Positions 52,770 through 62,748 of a stretch of DNA of 64,000 nt are shown here, in pieces. Each line of letters starts with the position of its first letter. The stretch's first letter is position 1. The position numbers and the translations under genes were made by a program. The DNA comes from Candidatus Rokuibacteriota bacterium (GTDB taxonomy: Bacteria > Methylomirabilota > Methylomirabilia > Rokubacteriales > CSP1-6), in the NCBI GenBank assembly GCA_003220345.1, contig QHSC01000080.1, positions 1 through 64,000 on the forward strand, written 5' to 3'. The notes under the pieces were generated by a model that searched no databases, was not told the DNA's origin, and saw only the letters and a list, made by a program, of their open reading frames with translations.

Positions 52770-53122
52770 CAGGCGTTCTCCTCGACGGCCGCCGGCTGTG
52801 GCTTGGGCGTTCCGCGCACGCGCTTCTTGACAGGCACCCGCGTGGTCATGAAGCGCAGCACGTGCTCGTTGAGCTTGAGCTGCCGCTCGAACTCCTTGAC
52901 GGTGGCCGGCTCGGCAGAGCACTCGATGACCGCGTACGTGCCCTCCCGCTGCTTGCGCAAGTCATATGCGAGCCGACGCTTCCCCCAGCTCTCGGACTTG
53001 CCCGGCTCGGCGCCGAGTCCCTTCAGGGTCTCGGTGAGGCGACCGAGCAGCACCGGGACTTCCTCGTCGGTCAGTCGCGGATCGATGATGAGCAATATCT
53101 CGTACGGATACAGACGATTCAC
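52769..53122 (-). CDS. rpsF: Small ribosomal subunit protein bS6
   Basis: The 117-residue protein begins NRLYPYEILLIIDPRLTDEEVPVLLGRLTETLKGLGAEPGKSESWGKRRLAYDLRKQREGTYAVIE, the S6 fold that pairs with S18. Start GTG at 53122. An extended -10 (TG-G-TATGGT) lies about 45 bases upstream. The leader may bind the S6:S18 complex, but I could not identify the motif. Confidence 0.95.
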   Translation of the reverse strand: MNRLYPYEILLIIDPRLTDEEVPVLLGRLTETLKGLGAEPGKSESWGKRRLAYDLRKQREGTYAVIECSAEPATVKEFERQLKLNEHVLRFMTTRVPVKKRVRGTPKPQPAAVEENA

Positions 53123-53262
53123 CTCCTCCAACTCCCCACGGTCAATTGGAAAAGCACTTGACCATACCACAGATGCCATTCCCGAACACCACCCATGCCC
53201 GTCATGTCCGCCCGTCCTGTCCGGATGATGGATGGGTCCGTGGCCCGCGTCAAGACGTGAAC

Positions 53263-53302
53263 AAAAAGACACGGCCCCCGCCGGATATCCGGCGGGGGCC
53301 GT
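53263..53302 (-). terminator. Intrinsic terminator of groESL
   Basis: ACGGCCCCCGCCGG and CCGGCGGGGGCCGT (53302-53271) form a perfect stem followed by TCTTTTT. It lies about 20 bases after the groEL stop. Confidence 0.9.
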
Positions 53303-53319
53303 GAGCGTTTCAGATTCTC

Positions 53320-54939
<1,620 letters not shown>

Positions 54940-55039
54940 CTGACTCTCCTCCTCGTTCGTTCGTATGGAATTGACCGGCCTGGATGGCCGGCCGGGTGTC
55001 TGCCGGGCGCGCGCGCCCGGTCGTGTGCCGACCTACCGG

Positions 55040-55327
55040 CTACTCAAGAATGCAGAGCACGTCCTCTTCACGCAGGATCAGGTACTCCTCGTCGTCCAGC
55101 GTCACCTCGGACCCCGAGTACTTGCCGAAGAGGATCTTGTCGCCCGCCTTCACGTCGAGCGCGACCTTCTTGCCCTCGTCCGTGACCTTGCCATTTCCCA
55201 CGGCGATCACCTTGCCCTCCTGCGGCTTCTCCTTTGCGGAGTCGGGGATGATGATCCCGCCCTTCTTGGTCTCCTTCTCTTCCTGGCGCTTGACGAGAAT
55301 CCGGTCATGCAACGGACGAATCTTCAT
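55040..55327 (-). CDS. groES: Co-chaperonin GroES
   Basis: The 95-residue protein has [12 protein letters not shown], the mobile loop [23 protein letters not shown], and [14 protein letters not shown]. It caps GroEL. ATG at 55327 follows GGAGGCG; an in-frame upstream extension runs through the CIRCE element and is rejected. Confidence 0.97.
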   Translation of the reverse strand: MKIRPLHDRILVKRQEEKETKKGGIIIPDSAKEKPQEGKVIAVGNGKVTDEGKKVALDVKAGDKILFGKYSGSEVTLDDEEYLILREEDVLCILE

Positions 55328-55392
55328 AGCCAAATCGCCTCCCGATAGATAAGATGTTGTGGCTCCTGATCCCTTCGTGACCGTTTCGGAGG

Positions 55393-55419
55393 TTAGCACT
55401 CACCGACTACGAGTGCTAA
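55393..55419. promoter_or_regulatory. CIRCE element (HrcA operator)
   Basis: TTAGCACTC-N9-GAGTGCTAA is the exact CIRCE inverted repeat, bound by HrcA to repress groESL outside heat stress. It overlaps the promoter -10. hrcA itself is not in the window. Confidence 0.97.
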
Positions 55420-55446
55420 TATAGTCAACAAGGCTGGTCAAGTCAA
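55418..55446 (-). promoter_or_regulatory. groESL promoter
   Basis: TTGACT (55446-55441) and TATATT (55423-55418) on the minus strand are 17 nt apart. The -10 adjoins and overlaps CIRCE, explaining repression by HrcA. Confidence 0.85.
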
Positions 55447-55493
55447 GCGGCAATAATTCCAGCCATTTCAGCAGTTTATACGGAGGCTTCCTC

Positions 55494-56489
55494 ATGCCCG
55501 CCATCCCGTCGAAGCCCCGCGTCATGATCTCGCGAGCCCTGCCCGAGGAGGTCATCGCGCGCGCCAGGAGCCGGGCCGACGTGGATCTGCACGCGGGAGA
55601 CAAGCCCCTGTCGAAGACCGAACTGATCGCGAGGGTGAAGGATCGCGAGGGTCTCGTGTGCCTCATCACCGACACCATCGATTCGTCGGTTTTCGAGTCC
55701 TCTCCCGGTCTCAAGGTGGTCTCCAACGTCGCCGTCGGCTTCAACAACATCGACGTGGCGGCGGCGACCAAGCGGGGCGTCGTGGTCACCAACACGCCGG
55801 ACGTCCTCACGGAGACCACGGCGGACTTCGCGTGGACGCTCTTGATGGCCACGGCCCGGCGGCTGGTCGAGGCGGATCGCTACGTCCGCGACGGCAAGTT
55901 CACGCAGTGGGAGTACATGGTCCTGCTCGGCGGCGACGTCCACGACAAGACGCTGGGCATCATCGGCTTCGGGCGTATCGGCCGGGCCATGGCCCGGCGC
56001 GCCCTCGGCTTCAACATGCGCGTCCTCTATCAGGATGCCGTGGCGGCAGACCCCGCCACCGAGCGGGAGCTTCGCGCCACGCGCACGGATACGGCCACGC
56101 TCCTGCGCGACTCCGATTTCGTCAGCATCCACACGCCGCTCCTCCCGGACACCCGCCACCTCATCAATGCGCAGTCGCTCCGCACCATGAAGAAGACGGC
56201 CTACCTCGTCAATGCCTCCCGCGGTCCCGTGGTCGACGAGGCGGCGCTGGTGCAGGCTCTGAAGGAAGGCTGGATCGCGGGAGCCGGTCTCGACGTCTTC
56301 GAGGAAGAGCCGAAGGTCCATCCCGGCCTCATGGGTCTTTCCAACGTGGTGCTCGCCCCGCATATCGCCAGCGCCTCCTCGGATACGCGGATCAAGATGG
56401 CGGCCCTCGCCGTGGACAACTGTCTCGCGGTCCTCGAAGGGCAGACTCCCCCCACGCCCGTCAATCCGGAGGTCCTGGGGAAGCGCTAG
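55494..56489 (+). CDS. D-isomer 2-hydroxyacid dehydrogenase (glyoxylate/hydroxypyruvate reductase type)
   Basis: The 331-residue NAD(P)-linked enzyme has GFGRIG (158-163), catalytic R243 in NASRGPVVDEA, E270-272 in DVFEEEP and H290 in APHIASAS. The N-terminal SNVAVGFNNIDVAAATKRGVVVTNTPDVLTETTADFAW is the GyaR/GhrB style. Glyoxylate or hydroxypyruvate is the likely substrate. The ATG follows GGAGG. Transcription diverges from groES. Confidence 0.92.
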   Translation: MPAIPSKPRVMISRALPEEVIARARSRADVDLHAGDKPLSKTELIARVKDREGLVCLITDTIDSSVFESSPGLKVVSNVAVGFNNIDVAAATKRGVVVTNTPDVLTETTADFAWTLLMATARRLVEADRYVRDGKFTQWEYMVLLGGDVHDKTLGIIGFGRIGRAMARRALGFNMRVLYQDAVAADPATERELRATRTDTATLLRDSDFVSIHTPLLPDTRHLINAQSLRTMKKTAYLVNASRGPVVDEAALVQALKEGWIAGAGLDVFEEEPKVHPGLMGLSNVVLAPHIASASSDTRIKMAALAVDNCLAVLEGQTPPTPVNPEVLGKR

Positions 56490-57718
56490 GAGCCGGATGA
56501 GCGAGGCCCGCCGAGACGGCGGGTCAAGCGGTCCAGCCGGTAGACAAGCGCAGAGAGCACGATCTCGGAGGCGCGATGCAGACGCGCGCGCTCCAGAGCT
56601 TCGGTCACCACCGAGTGCGCCCGGGCGAAGTCGCGCAGACGGTGCTCGTGGATCTTGGCCATCTCCTCCCAGGGGCGCGGATCGAATCCTCGCCCGCCGC
56701 GGGCCGCGGCTTCCCAGAGCGTGTGAGAAGCTTCCCAGCGCGCCCGCCGCTTTTCTCCCCAGGCCAGGCGCGCGAGCAGCCGCTCTCGCGCGGGGCTGTC
56801 GAGCCCGCGCTCGAGGGCCATCCGGTAGCACGCCTCGCCCCGATCCGGATCGACCAGCTCCCAGAGCCTCCCGAGCCCGCTGAGCTCGTCGGGGCCGAGC
56901 TCGGCGACCGGAGCGCGATCGAGGGCGTCGGCGACCCAGCCCGTGAGGGCCGCCAGCGAGAGAACGTCGTGGCGATTGTGCTCGAAGACGCGGGGAAGCT
57001 CCCCGGGCGCCTTGCGCCTGAGGTACTCGAAGTACACGGAGGGGATCAGCGCGCCCGGCAGGTCCCCCGCCCGCTCGAAGCCCAGCGCGTGCAGCTCGAC
57101 GGTGACGAGCCGGCAATCGGAGAGCCGGGCGCTCCAGAGCCGGCGCGCCGCGGGCAGGAGGTCGAGGTGGGGAATCGTCCCCGGCCACCGACGGCGCGCG
57201 AGCACGAAGCGTGTCTCGAGAAGGGGTAGATCGAAGCCGGCGCCATTGTAGGTGACGAGGCCGTCCACCTCGCGCAGCAGCGGCTCCAGCGCGGCCAGGA
57301 GCGCCGGCTCGTCGTCGAGATCCCGCATGAAGTACTGCCGCACCTCGAACTCGTCGCCGTCGAAAAAGCCCACGCCGACGAGAAAAGCGTAGGTCCCGGT
57401 TCCCCCCGCGAGGCCGGTGGTCTCCGTGTCCAGATAGAGGAGCCGGGGACCCTTCGGCGGCTCCCCGCGGCGGGCGAGAAGGGCGAGGGGCTGGTGGGCC
57501 ATGGCCCGCGCGGCATCGAGGGGCTGACGGCCGTGGCAGTGGCCGGCCACGAAGCGGCGGCGGACGCAGAGGATCTGCCCCTTGTCGGTCTCCTCGACAC
57601 TCCCGCCCAGGAGGTCCTCCAGCGAGCCCGTGCGCCGGAAGGGCGCGGGCGCGCGGCTCTTGGCTTCGAGACGACGGATGACCTGGCTCAGATCGGAGAG
57701 GGAGGGATTCTGCGTCAC
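56486..57718 (-). CDS. YprB/MrfB-like ribonuclease-H-fold exonuclease
   Basis: The 410-residue protein has the DEDD-type fold: LLYLDTETTGLAGGTGTYAFLVGVG near residue 92, VDGLVTYNGAGFDLPLLETRF and VFEHNRHDVLSLAALT, which provide the metal-binding D/E residues. The last 130 residues are TPR-like. In Bacillus, MrfB and the helicase MrfA repair mitomycin damage, and the same pair is adjacent here. The GTG at 57718 lies 13 bases after the helicase stop. Confidence 0.88.
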   Translation of the reverse strand: MTQNPSLSDLSQVIRRLEAKSRAPAPFRRTGSLEDLLGGSVEETDKGQILCVRRRFVAGHCHGRQPLDAARAMAHQPLALLARRGEPPKGPRLLYLDTETTGLAGGTGTYAFLVGVGFFDGDEFEVRQYFMRDLDDEPALLAALEPLLREVDGLVTYNGAGFDLPLLETRFVLARRRWPGTIPHLDLLPAARRLWSARLSDCRLVTVELHALGFERAGDLPGALIPSVYFEYLRRKAPGELPRVFEHNRHDVLSLAALTGWVADALDRAPVAELGPDELSGLGRLWELVDPDRGEACYRMALERGLDSPARERLLARLAWGEKRRARWEASHTLWEAAARGGRGFDPRPWEEMAKIHEHRLRDFARAHSVVTEALERARLHRASEIVLSALVYRLDRLTRRLGGPRSSGS

Positions 57719-57731
57719 GCGGACGGCGGAT

Positions 57732-60083
57732 CTAGCGGCGGGCGACGAGCCGCTGGAGAAGCGCCAGGGCAATGGGCTTGGCGCGCCGGCCGACCTCGTT
57801 CACGGGCCCGACGCAGGACGGGCAGCCCGCGGGGCACGCGCAGGTCCGGAGGACCTCGAGCCCGCGCGCGAGCAGGTCGGGCAGCACCTCGAAGATGCGC
57901 TCGGCCAGCCCGATGCCGCCGGGCTGATTGTCGTAGAGATAGATGGTGGGGGTGAACTCGTCGCCCTGGACGAGCTGGGCGCGCATGATCTCGCGCGTGA
58001 CCACCTTGCCCTCGGCATAGGGCGAGCCGTCCCCGAGCCAGGCGCCGATATCGCGGATGTCGCACAGAAGGAAGATGGGGGCGAGGGAGTGGAGCAGCCG
58101 CGTGAGGGCGCGCAGCCCATCCACCAGCTCGTCGCGGTGGGAGGAGATCTCCGCGAGGAGCGCGGGCGCCACGGTCAGCCACGCCGCCGTCGTCTGCATC
58201 TCCTGCTGGGGCAGCTCGACTTCGCCCGCCCCCACGTTCTCCAGCGTGCCCATCTTGATCTTCTTGAAGCCCACCACCTTCTCGGCGACGAGCACCTCGC
58301 CCTGCTCGGCCACGAGGCCCGGAGTCTCCTGGCGGCTGAAGCGCTGGAGGATCCACACGCCCTTGGCGCTGATGGCGTCGGTGAAATAGTCGACGACGAC
58401 CTTCTTCACGTAGGCGACCTTTTCCTCGTCCTCCCGATAGCGAAGCTCCTGGACCTCGAAGGGCTCGCCCTCGACCATGTAGATGGCCTTGGGATAGATC
58501 ATGGCGAAGGCGCTCTTCCAGTCCACCTCGGCGATGATCTGCCGCCGCTTGATCTGCTTCTCGTCGCGCGCCGTCGTGTCGATCACGAGGAAGTTGTCCG
58601 AGGTGACGGTGCGCAGGGAGACGTGGTCCGCCGGGTACGTCTCCGAGGTCCAGTGGAACTGCTGGCCCGCCCGGTGGAGCAACCCTTCCCCCTCGAGGGC
58701 CTGGAGATGGGCCTGGACGTCGCCCCCGAATGTCTCGGCGGTGGCGAAGGGCAGCTCGAAGGCCGCGCACTTGAGGTGGTTCACGAGGATGAACGGGTTC
58801 TCCGGGTTGACGCGCGCATGCTCGGGCGGCGCCCCGAAGAGATAGTCCGGATGCGTGGCCAGGTACTGGTCCATGGGCGCGCTGGTGGCGACGAGGACGG
58901 CCACCGATCCGCCGCTCCGCCGGCCCGCCCGGCCCGCCTGCTGCCACATCGAGGCGATCGTGCCGGGATAGCCGGCGAGGACGGCCGCGTCGAGGTGACC
59001 GATGTCGATGCCGAGCTCGAGCGCGCTCGTGGCCACCACCCCCAGCACCTCGCCCGAGCGCAGCCCCTGCTCGACCTCCCGCCGGCGCAGCGGCAGGTAG
59101 CCGCCGCGGTAGCCGCGAACGATGCCCGAGTCGCCCGTCCGGTCCTCGACTCCCTGCTTCACGGTCGCGAGCACCACCTCGGTGGAGAGGCGGCTCTGGC
59201 AGAAGACGATGGTGGCGACCCTCTCCTTGAGAAAGCGGATGGCGAGCCCCGCCGCCTCCCCGAGATACGGCGCGCGAATCCCCAGCTCGGGATTGATCAC
59301 GGGCGGGTTGTAGCAGAGAAAGAGCTTCTCCCCCGTGGGCGCTCCGCTCTCGCCGACCTCGCTGACGTGCTCGCCCGTCAAACGCTCCGCGAGCTCGCGA
59401 GGATTGGCGATGGTGGCCGAGGCCATGATGAACTGCGGGGCCGAGCCGTAGTGGCGGCAGATGCGCGTGAGCCGTCTCAGCACGTTGGCGAGGTGGCTGC
59501 CGAAGACGCCGCGATACGCGTGCAGCTCGTCGATCACGACGTAGCGGAGATTCTGGAAGAGGTTCACCCACTTGGTGTGGTGCGGCAGGATGCCGGAGTG
59601 GAGCATGTCGGGATTGGTGAGCACGAGGTTGGCCCGCGCGCGCACCGAGCGGCGGGCGTCCTGCGGAGTGTCACCGTCGTACGTGTACATGCGCATGTCG
59701 GGCAGCGACTTCGCGAGCTCCGTCAGCTCGGCGAGCTGATCCTGGGCGAGGGCCTTGGTGGGGAACAGATACAGCACGCGAGACTCCGGCTGCTGGACGA
59801 GGGCCTGGAGCACGGGCAGGTTGTAGCAGAGCGTCTTGCCGGACGCGGTCGGCGTCACCACGACCACGTGCTCGCCCTTGGCGACGGTCTCGAAGGCCCG
59901 CGCCTGGTGCGAGTAGAGCTGCTGGATCCCGCGCCCGCGGAGTGCCTCGACGAGGCGAGGATCGAGCGAGGAGGGAAACGGCGCGTAGACGGCGGGGCGG
60001 GCCTCGAAGTGCCGGACGGCGGTGATGAGAGGGCCGGTCCTGGACGATGTCAGCAGCTCGTCGAGAACATCCTGGAGCGGCAT
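57732..60083 (-). CDS. YprA/MrfA-like DEAD/DEAH helicase with C-terminal cysteine cluster
   Basis: The 783-residue superfamily 2 helicase has TPTASGKTLCYNLPV (Walker A), DELH (DEAH box), SATIANPRE and QQAGRAGRRSGG, then the MrfA_Zn-type domain with C-terminal CACPAGCPSC. MrfA proteins unwind DNA to aid repair of cross-links. ATG at 60083. A TTGACA lies so close that the message may be nearly leaderless. Divergent from the VanZ gene. Confidence 0.92.
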   Translation of the reverse strand: MPLQDVLDELLTSSRTGPLITAVRHFEARPAVYAPFPSSLDPRLVEALRGRGIQQLYSHQARAFETVAKGEHVVVVTPTASGKTLCYNLPVLQALVQQPESRVLYLFPTKALAQDQLAELTELAKSLPDMRMYTYDGDTPQDARRSVRARANLVLTNPDMLHSGILPHHTKWVNLFQNLRYVVIDELHAYRGVFGSHLANVLRRLTRICRHYGSAPQFIMASATIANPRELAERLTGEHVSEVGESGAPTGEKLFLCYNPPVINPELGIRAPYLGEAAGLAIRFLKERVATIVFCQSRLSTEVVLATVKQGVEDRTGDSGIVRGYRGGYLPLRRREVEQGLRSGEVLGVVATSALELGIDIGHLDAAVLAGYPGTIASMWQQAGRAGRRSGGSVAVLVATSAPMDQYLATHPDYLFGAPPEHARVNPENPFILVNHLKCAAFELPFATAETFGGDVQAHLQALEGEGLLHRAGQQFHWTSETYPADHVSLRTVTSDNFLVIDTTARDEKQIKRRQIIAEVDWKSAFAMIYPKAIYMVEGEPFEVQELRYREDEEKVAYVKKVVVDYFTDAISAKGVWILQRFSRQETPGLVAEQGEVLVAEKVVGFKKIKMGTLENVGAGEVELPQQEMQTTAAWLTVAPALLAEISSHRDELVDGLRALTRLLHSLAPIFLLCDIRDIGAWLGDGSPYAEGKVVTREIMRAQLVQGDEFTPTIYLYDNQPGGIGLAERIFEVLPDLLARGLEVLRTCACPAGCPSCVGPVNEVGRRAKPIALALLQRLVARR

Positions 60084-60089
60084 GGCTCA

Positions 60090-60118
60090 TCCTATGTTTA
60101 GTGGCGGAGCCTTGTCAA
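60090..60118 (-). promoter_or_regulatory. Possible promoter of the mrfA-like gene
   Basis: TTGACA (60118-60113, minus strand), 17 nt, then ATAGGA (60095-60090). The start site would fall at or next to the ATG at 60083, implying a leaderless mRNA. The -10 is weak. Confidence 0.4.
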
Positions 60119-60147
60119 CTTTGGGCGGTTCGTGACACCCTCAGGAG

Positions 60148-60549
60148 ATGGTCCGGCTCCTGCCTCCCCTCTGCTGGACCGGGCTCATCGCGTGGCTGGG
60201 AAGCGGCTACTGGAGCGGCGCGCACACGTCGACCTGGCTCTATCCCACGCTGCGCGCGATCTTTCCCCGCGCCTCCGCCGCACAGATCGAGACCATCCAC
60301 TTCTTCATTCGAAAGGCCGCTCATGTCCTCGAGTACGCGGTCCTGAGCGGTCTCTGGCGGCGCGCCCTCGGCGGCTGGCGCGTCCCCCTCCTCCTCTGCC
60401 TCCTCACCGCCACCCTCGACGAGCTCAGACAGACGGTGACCCCTGGGCGCTCCGGCGCCCTCGCCGACGTCCTCCTCGACGGCGCGGCGGCGGCCGTCGT
60501 GCTCATGACCTACTGGCCGCCCCGATTCGGTCGCGGGGCGCCCTCGTGA
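60148..60549 (+). CDS. VanZ-like family membrane protein
   Basis: The 133-residue protein shows FIRKAAHVLEYAVLSGLWRRAL and DELRQTVTPGRSGALADVLLDGAAAAV, the VanZ signature with HxxEY and DxxLD. Three or four membrane helices. The function of VanZ proteins outside teicoplanin resistance is unclear. Its stop overlaps the next start (GTGA). Confidence 0.85.
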   Translation: MVRLLPPLCWTGLIAWLGSGYWSGAHTSTWLYPTLRAIFPRASAAQIETIHFFIRKAAHVLEYAVLSGLWRRALGGWRVPLLLCLLTATLDELRQTVTPGRSGALADVLLDGAAAAVVLMTYWPPRFGRGAPS

Positions 60550-62021
60550 GCACCACCGCGACCAGGCCAGGCGTGAGCTGGCGGCACTCCAACCTGCCCC
60601 AGCCCCCTCCCTACACGCTCCGGAACGTCATCCGCGTGATCGGGCCGGGCGCTATCCTGCTCGGCCTCTCTCTCGGCTCGGGCGACTGGGTGCTGGGCCC
60701 GGTGGTGACGGCGCGATGGGGGACGACGTTTCTCTGGATCTGCGCCGTGTCCGTCCTGCTGCAGGCCCTTCTCAATACCGAGATGGCGCGCTACACCCTC
60801 GCCACGGGCGAGTCCATCTTCGCCGGCTTCATGCGGGGCAGGCCCGGCCCTCGACTCTGGGGCTCCGTTTACACGCTCCTTCATCTCGCGCAGGTCGGCT
60901 GGCCCGGCTGGGCCCTGGCCGCGGGAGCCGCTCTCGTAGGGGCCTTCCTCGGCCGGCCGCTCCGTCCCGAAGATGGCCCGGTCATCGTGGCGCTGGGGTA
61001 TCTCATCTTCCTCGGCGCCGTCTTCGTCACTTTCCTCGGCCCGCAGGTGCGACGCACGGTCGAGCTCTGCGAGTGGCTCGTCATGGGACTGGCCCTGCTC
61101 TTCCTCGCCGCCCTCGCGCTGTCGATCGTGCACTGGGCCACGTGGGTCTCCGTCATCGTCGGCTTCCTGCCTCCCGTGCTCGGCGAGCCCGCCCCGCCCT
61201 CGGACATGGACTGGTGGCTCCTCGTCGCCTTCGCCGCGTACTCGGGCGGCGGAGGGACAATCAATGCCTCTCTCACGCACTGGCTACGCGACAAGGGCTT
61301 CGGCATGGCCGGCACCGTCGATGGGCGCGCCGTCGTCGTAGGCGGAGAGACCGTCCGCTTCGCCCGGGACGGCATGACGTTCGCGCCCACGGAGATGAAT
61401 CTCGCGAAGTGGCGCCAGTGGTGGCGTTATCTCCGCACGGACTTCTGGTACCTCTGGGCGGCCGGCTGCGTCGCGGGCATGGCCCTGCCCGTCCTGGTGA
61501 CGGCGCAGCTCGTGGCGCCCGGTGAGACATGGATCGACTTCGCGGCCGCCGTCGGCCTCGCCCAGGTCCTGGGGAAGAGCTATGGCCTCGTCCTCTGGAC
61601 GGGAGCGCTCCTGATCGGCTTCGGCGTCCTCGCCGCCACGCAGGTGGGCATCGTGGCCGGCTACGCGCGGAGCGTAACGGACATCCTCTGGACGGCCAGC
61701 GCCCGGTCGCGGCCCGCGGGCGCCGAGGGCGGAGCGGGGGGCGTCTACTGGTTGTCCCTGGCCGGTTTCACGCTGGCGGGCTGCCTCGCCATGACCCTCG
61801 CCGACCCGCTGCTGCTCATCGTGATCAGCGCCAGCGTGGCCGCGTTCAACTTCGTCGTCCTGTCGCTCCACACGCTATGGGTCAACCGCACTCTCCTGCC
61901 CCGCGCGCTCCGGCCCACCCTGTGGCGGGAGCTCGCCGTGCTTGCCTGCGCGCTCTTCTTCGCGGCGCTCCTCGCGCGGGCGATCCTGAGCTCGTCGATC
62001 CTGGCGGGATTTCTCGGCTGA
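60546..62021 (+). CDS. Nramp-related transporter
   Basis: The 491-residue protein has about eleven membrane helices. The first, IGPGAILLGLSLGSGDWVLGPVVTARWG, aligns with the Nramp helix 1 (GPG..DPGN), but the metal-binding DPGN is replaced by GSGDW. WLLVAFAAYSGGGGTINASLTHWLRDKGFGM resembles helix 6. It therefore probably does not carry the usual divalent metals. GTG start at 60546. Confidence 0.75.
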   Translation: MSTTATRPGVSWRHSNLPQPPPYTLRNVIRVIGPGAILLGLSLGSGDWVLGPVVTARWGTTFLWICAVSVLLQALLNTEMARYTLATGESIFAGFMRGRPGPRLWGSVYTLLHLAQVGWPGWALAAGAALVGAFLGRPLRPEDGPVIVALGYLIFLGAVFVTFLGPQVRRTVELCEWLVMGLALLFLAALALSIVHWATWVSVIVGFLPPVLGEPAPPSDMDWWLLVAFAAYSGGGGTINASLTHWLRDKGFGMAGTVDGRAVVVGGETVRFARDGMTFAPTEMNLAKWRQWWRYLRTDFWYLWAAGCVAGMALPVLVTAQLVAPGETWIDFAAAVGLAQVLGKSYGLVLWTGALLIGFGVLAATQVGIVAGYARSVTDILWTASARSRPAGAEGGAGGVYWLSLAGFTLAGCLAMTLADPLLLIVISASVAAFNFVVLSLHTLWVNRTLLPRALRPTLWRELAVLACALFFAALLARAILSSSILAGFLG

Positions 62022-62049
62022 TCCGGTTGACCGGGCGAAATCGACCCGG

Positions 62050-62748
62050 TCAGCCCAAATCGAAGAGGAGCACTTCGGCGGGCGCGGAGGCGCGGATGTC
62101 GAGCGCGCCTTCCTCGCTCAGCGCCGCCCCATCACCGACGCCGAGGGCGACGCCGTTGAGGCTCACCGCTCCCCGCGCCACGTGCACCCAGGCGTGGCGG
62201 TCCCTGCCGAGCGCGTGGCGCACCGCCTGGCCCGGCTCGAGGAGGGCCGTCCACACCAGGGCGTCCTGGTGAATGGTCACGGCGCCGTCCCGGCCGTCGC
62301 GCGCGGCGAGGAGGCGCAGCCGTCCGCGTCGCTCCGAATCCTCGAAGCGCTTCTGCTCGTAGCTCGGGGCGAGCCCGCGCGCGCTCGGGAGGAGCCAGAT
62401 CTGCAGGAGATGCACGGGCGCCTCGCGTGACGGGTTGAACTCGCTATGCGTCACCCCCGTGCCCGCGCTCATTCGCTGCAGGTCGCCCGGGACGATGACC
62501 GAGCCATTGCCCATGCTGTCCTTGTGCTCGAGCGCGCCTTCGAGGACCCAGGTGATGATCTCCATGTCGCGGTGGCCATGGGTGCCGAAGCCCTCGCCCG
62601 GCTGGACGCGGTCGTCGTTGATGACACGAAGCGAGCGAAATCCCATGTGCTTCGGGTCGTGATAGGAGGCGAACGAGAAGGTGTGATACGTGTCGAGCCA
62701 TCCGTGATCGAAATGCCCGCGCTCGGCGGCCGGCCGCAGCGTCATCAT
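62050..62748 (-). CDS. Pirin family protein
   Basis: The 232-residue bicupin has GHFDHGWLDTYHTFSFASYHDPKHMGFRSLRVINDDRVQPGEGFGTHGHRDMEIITWVLEGALEHKDS, with the metal ligands H57, H59 and H101 and the E103 position. Pirins act as quercetinases or redox sensors. The ATG overlaps the amidohydrolase stop by four bases (ATGA). Confidence 0.92.
   Translation of the reverse strand: MMTLRPAAERGHFDHGWLDTYHTFSFASYHDPKHMGFRSLRVINDDRVQPGEGFGTHGHRDMEIITWVLEGALEHKDSMGNGSVIVPGDLQRMSAGTGVTHSEFNPSREAPVHLLQIWLLPSARGLAPSYEQKRFEDSERRGRLRLLAARDGRDGAVTIHQDALVWTALLEPGQAVRHALGRDRHAWVHVARGAVSLNGVALGVGDGAALSEEGALDIRASAPAEVLLFDLG

Noticed and set aside
54970..55035. GC-rich hairpins between groES and groEL as a terminator
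   Set aside because: CCGGGCGCGCGCGCCCGG has no U-tract and lies inside an operon. It may adjust the GroES:GroEL ratio, but this cannot be supported.
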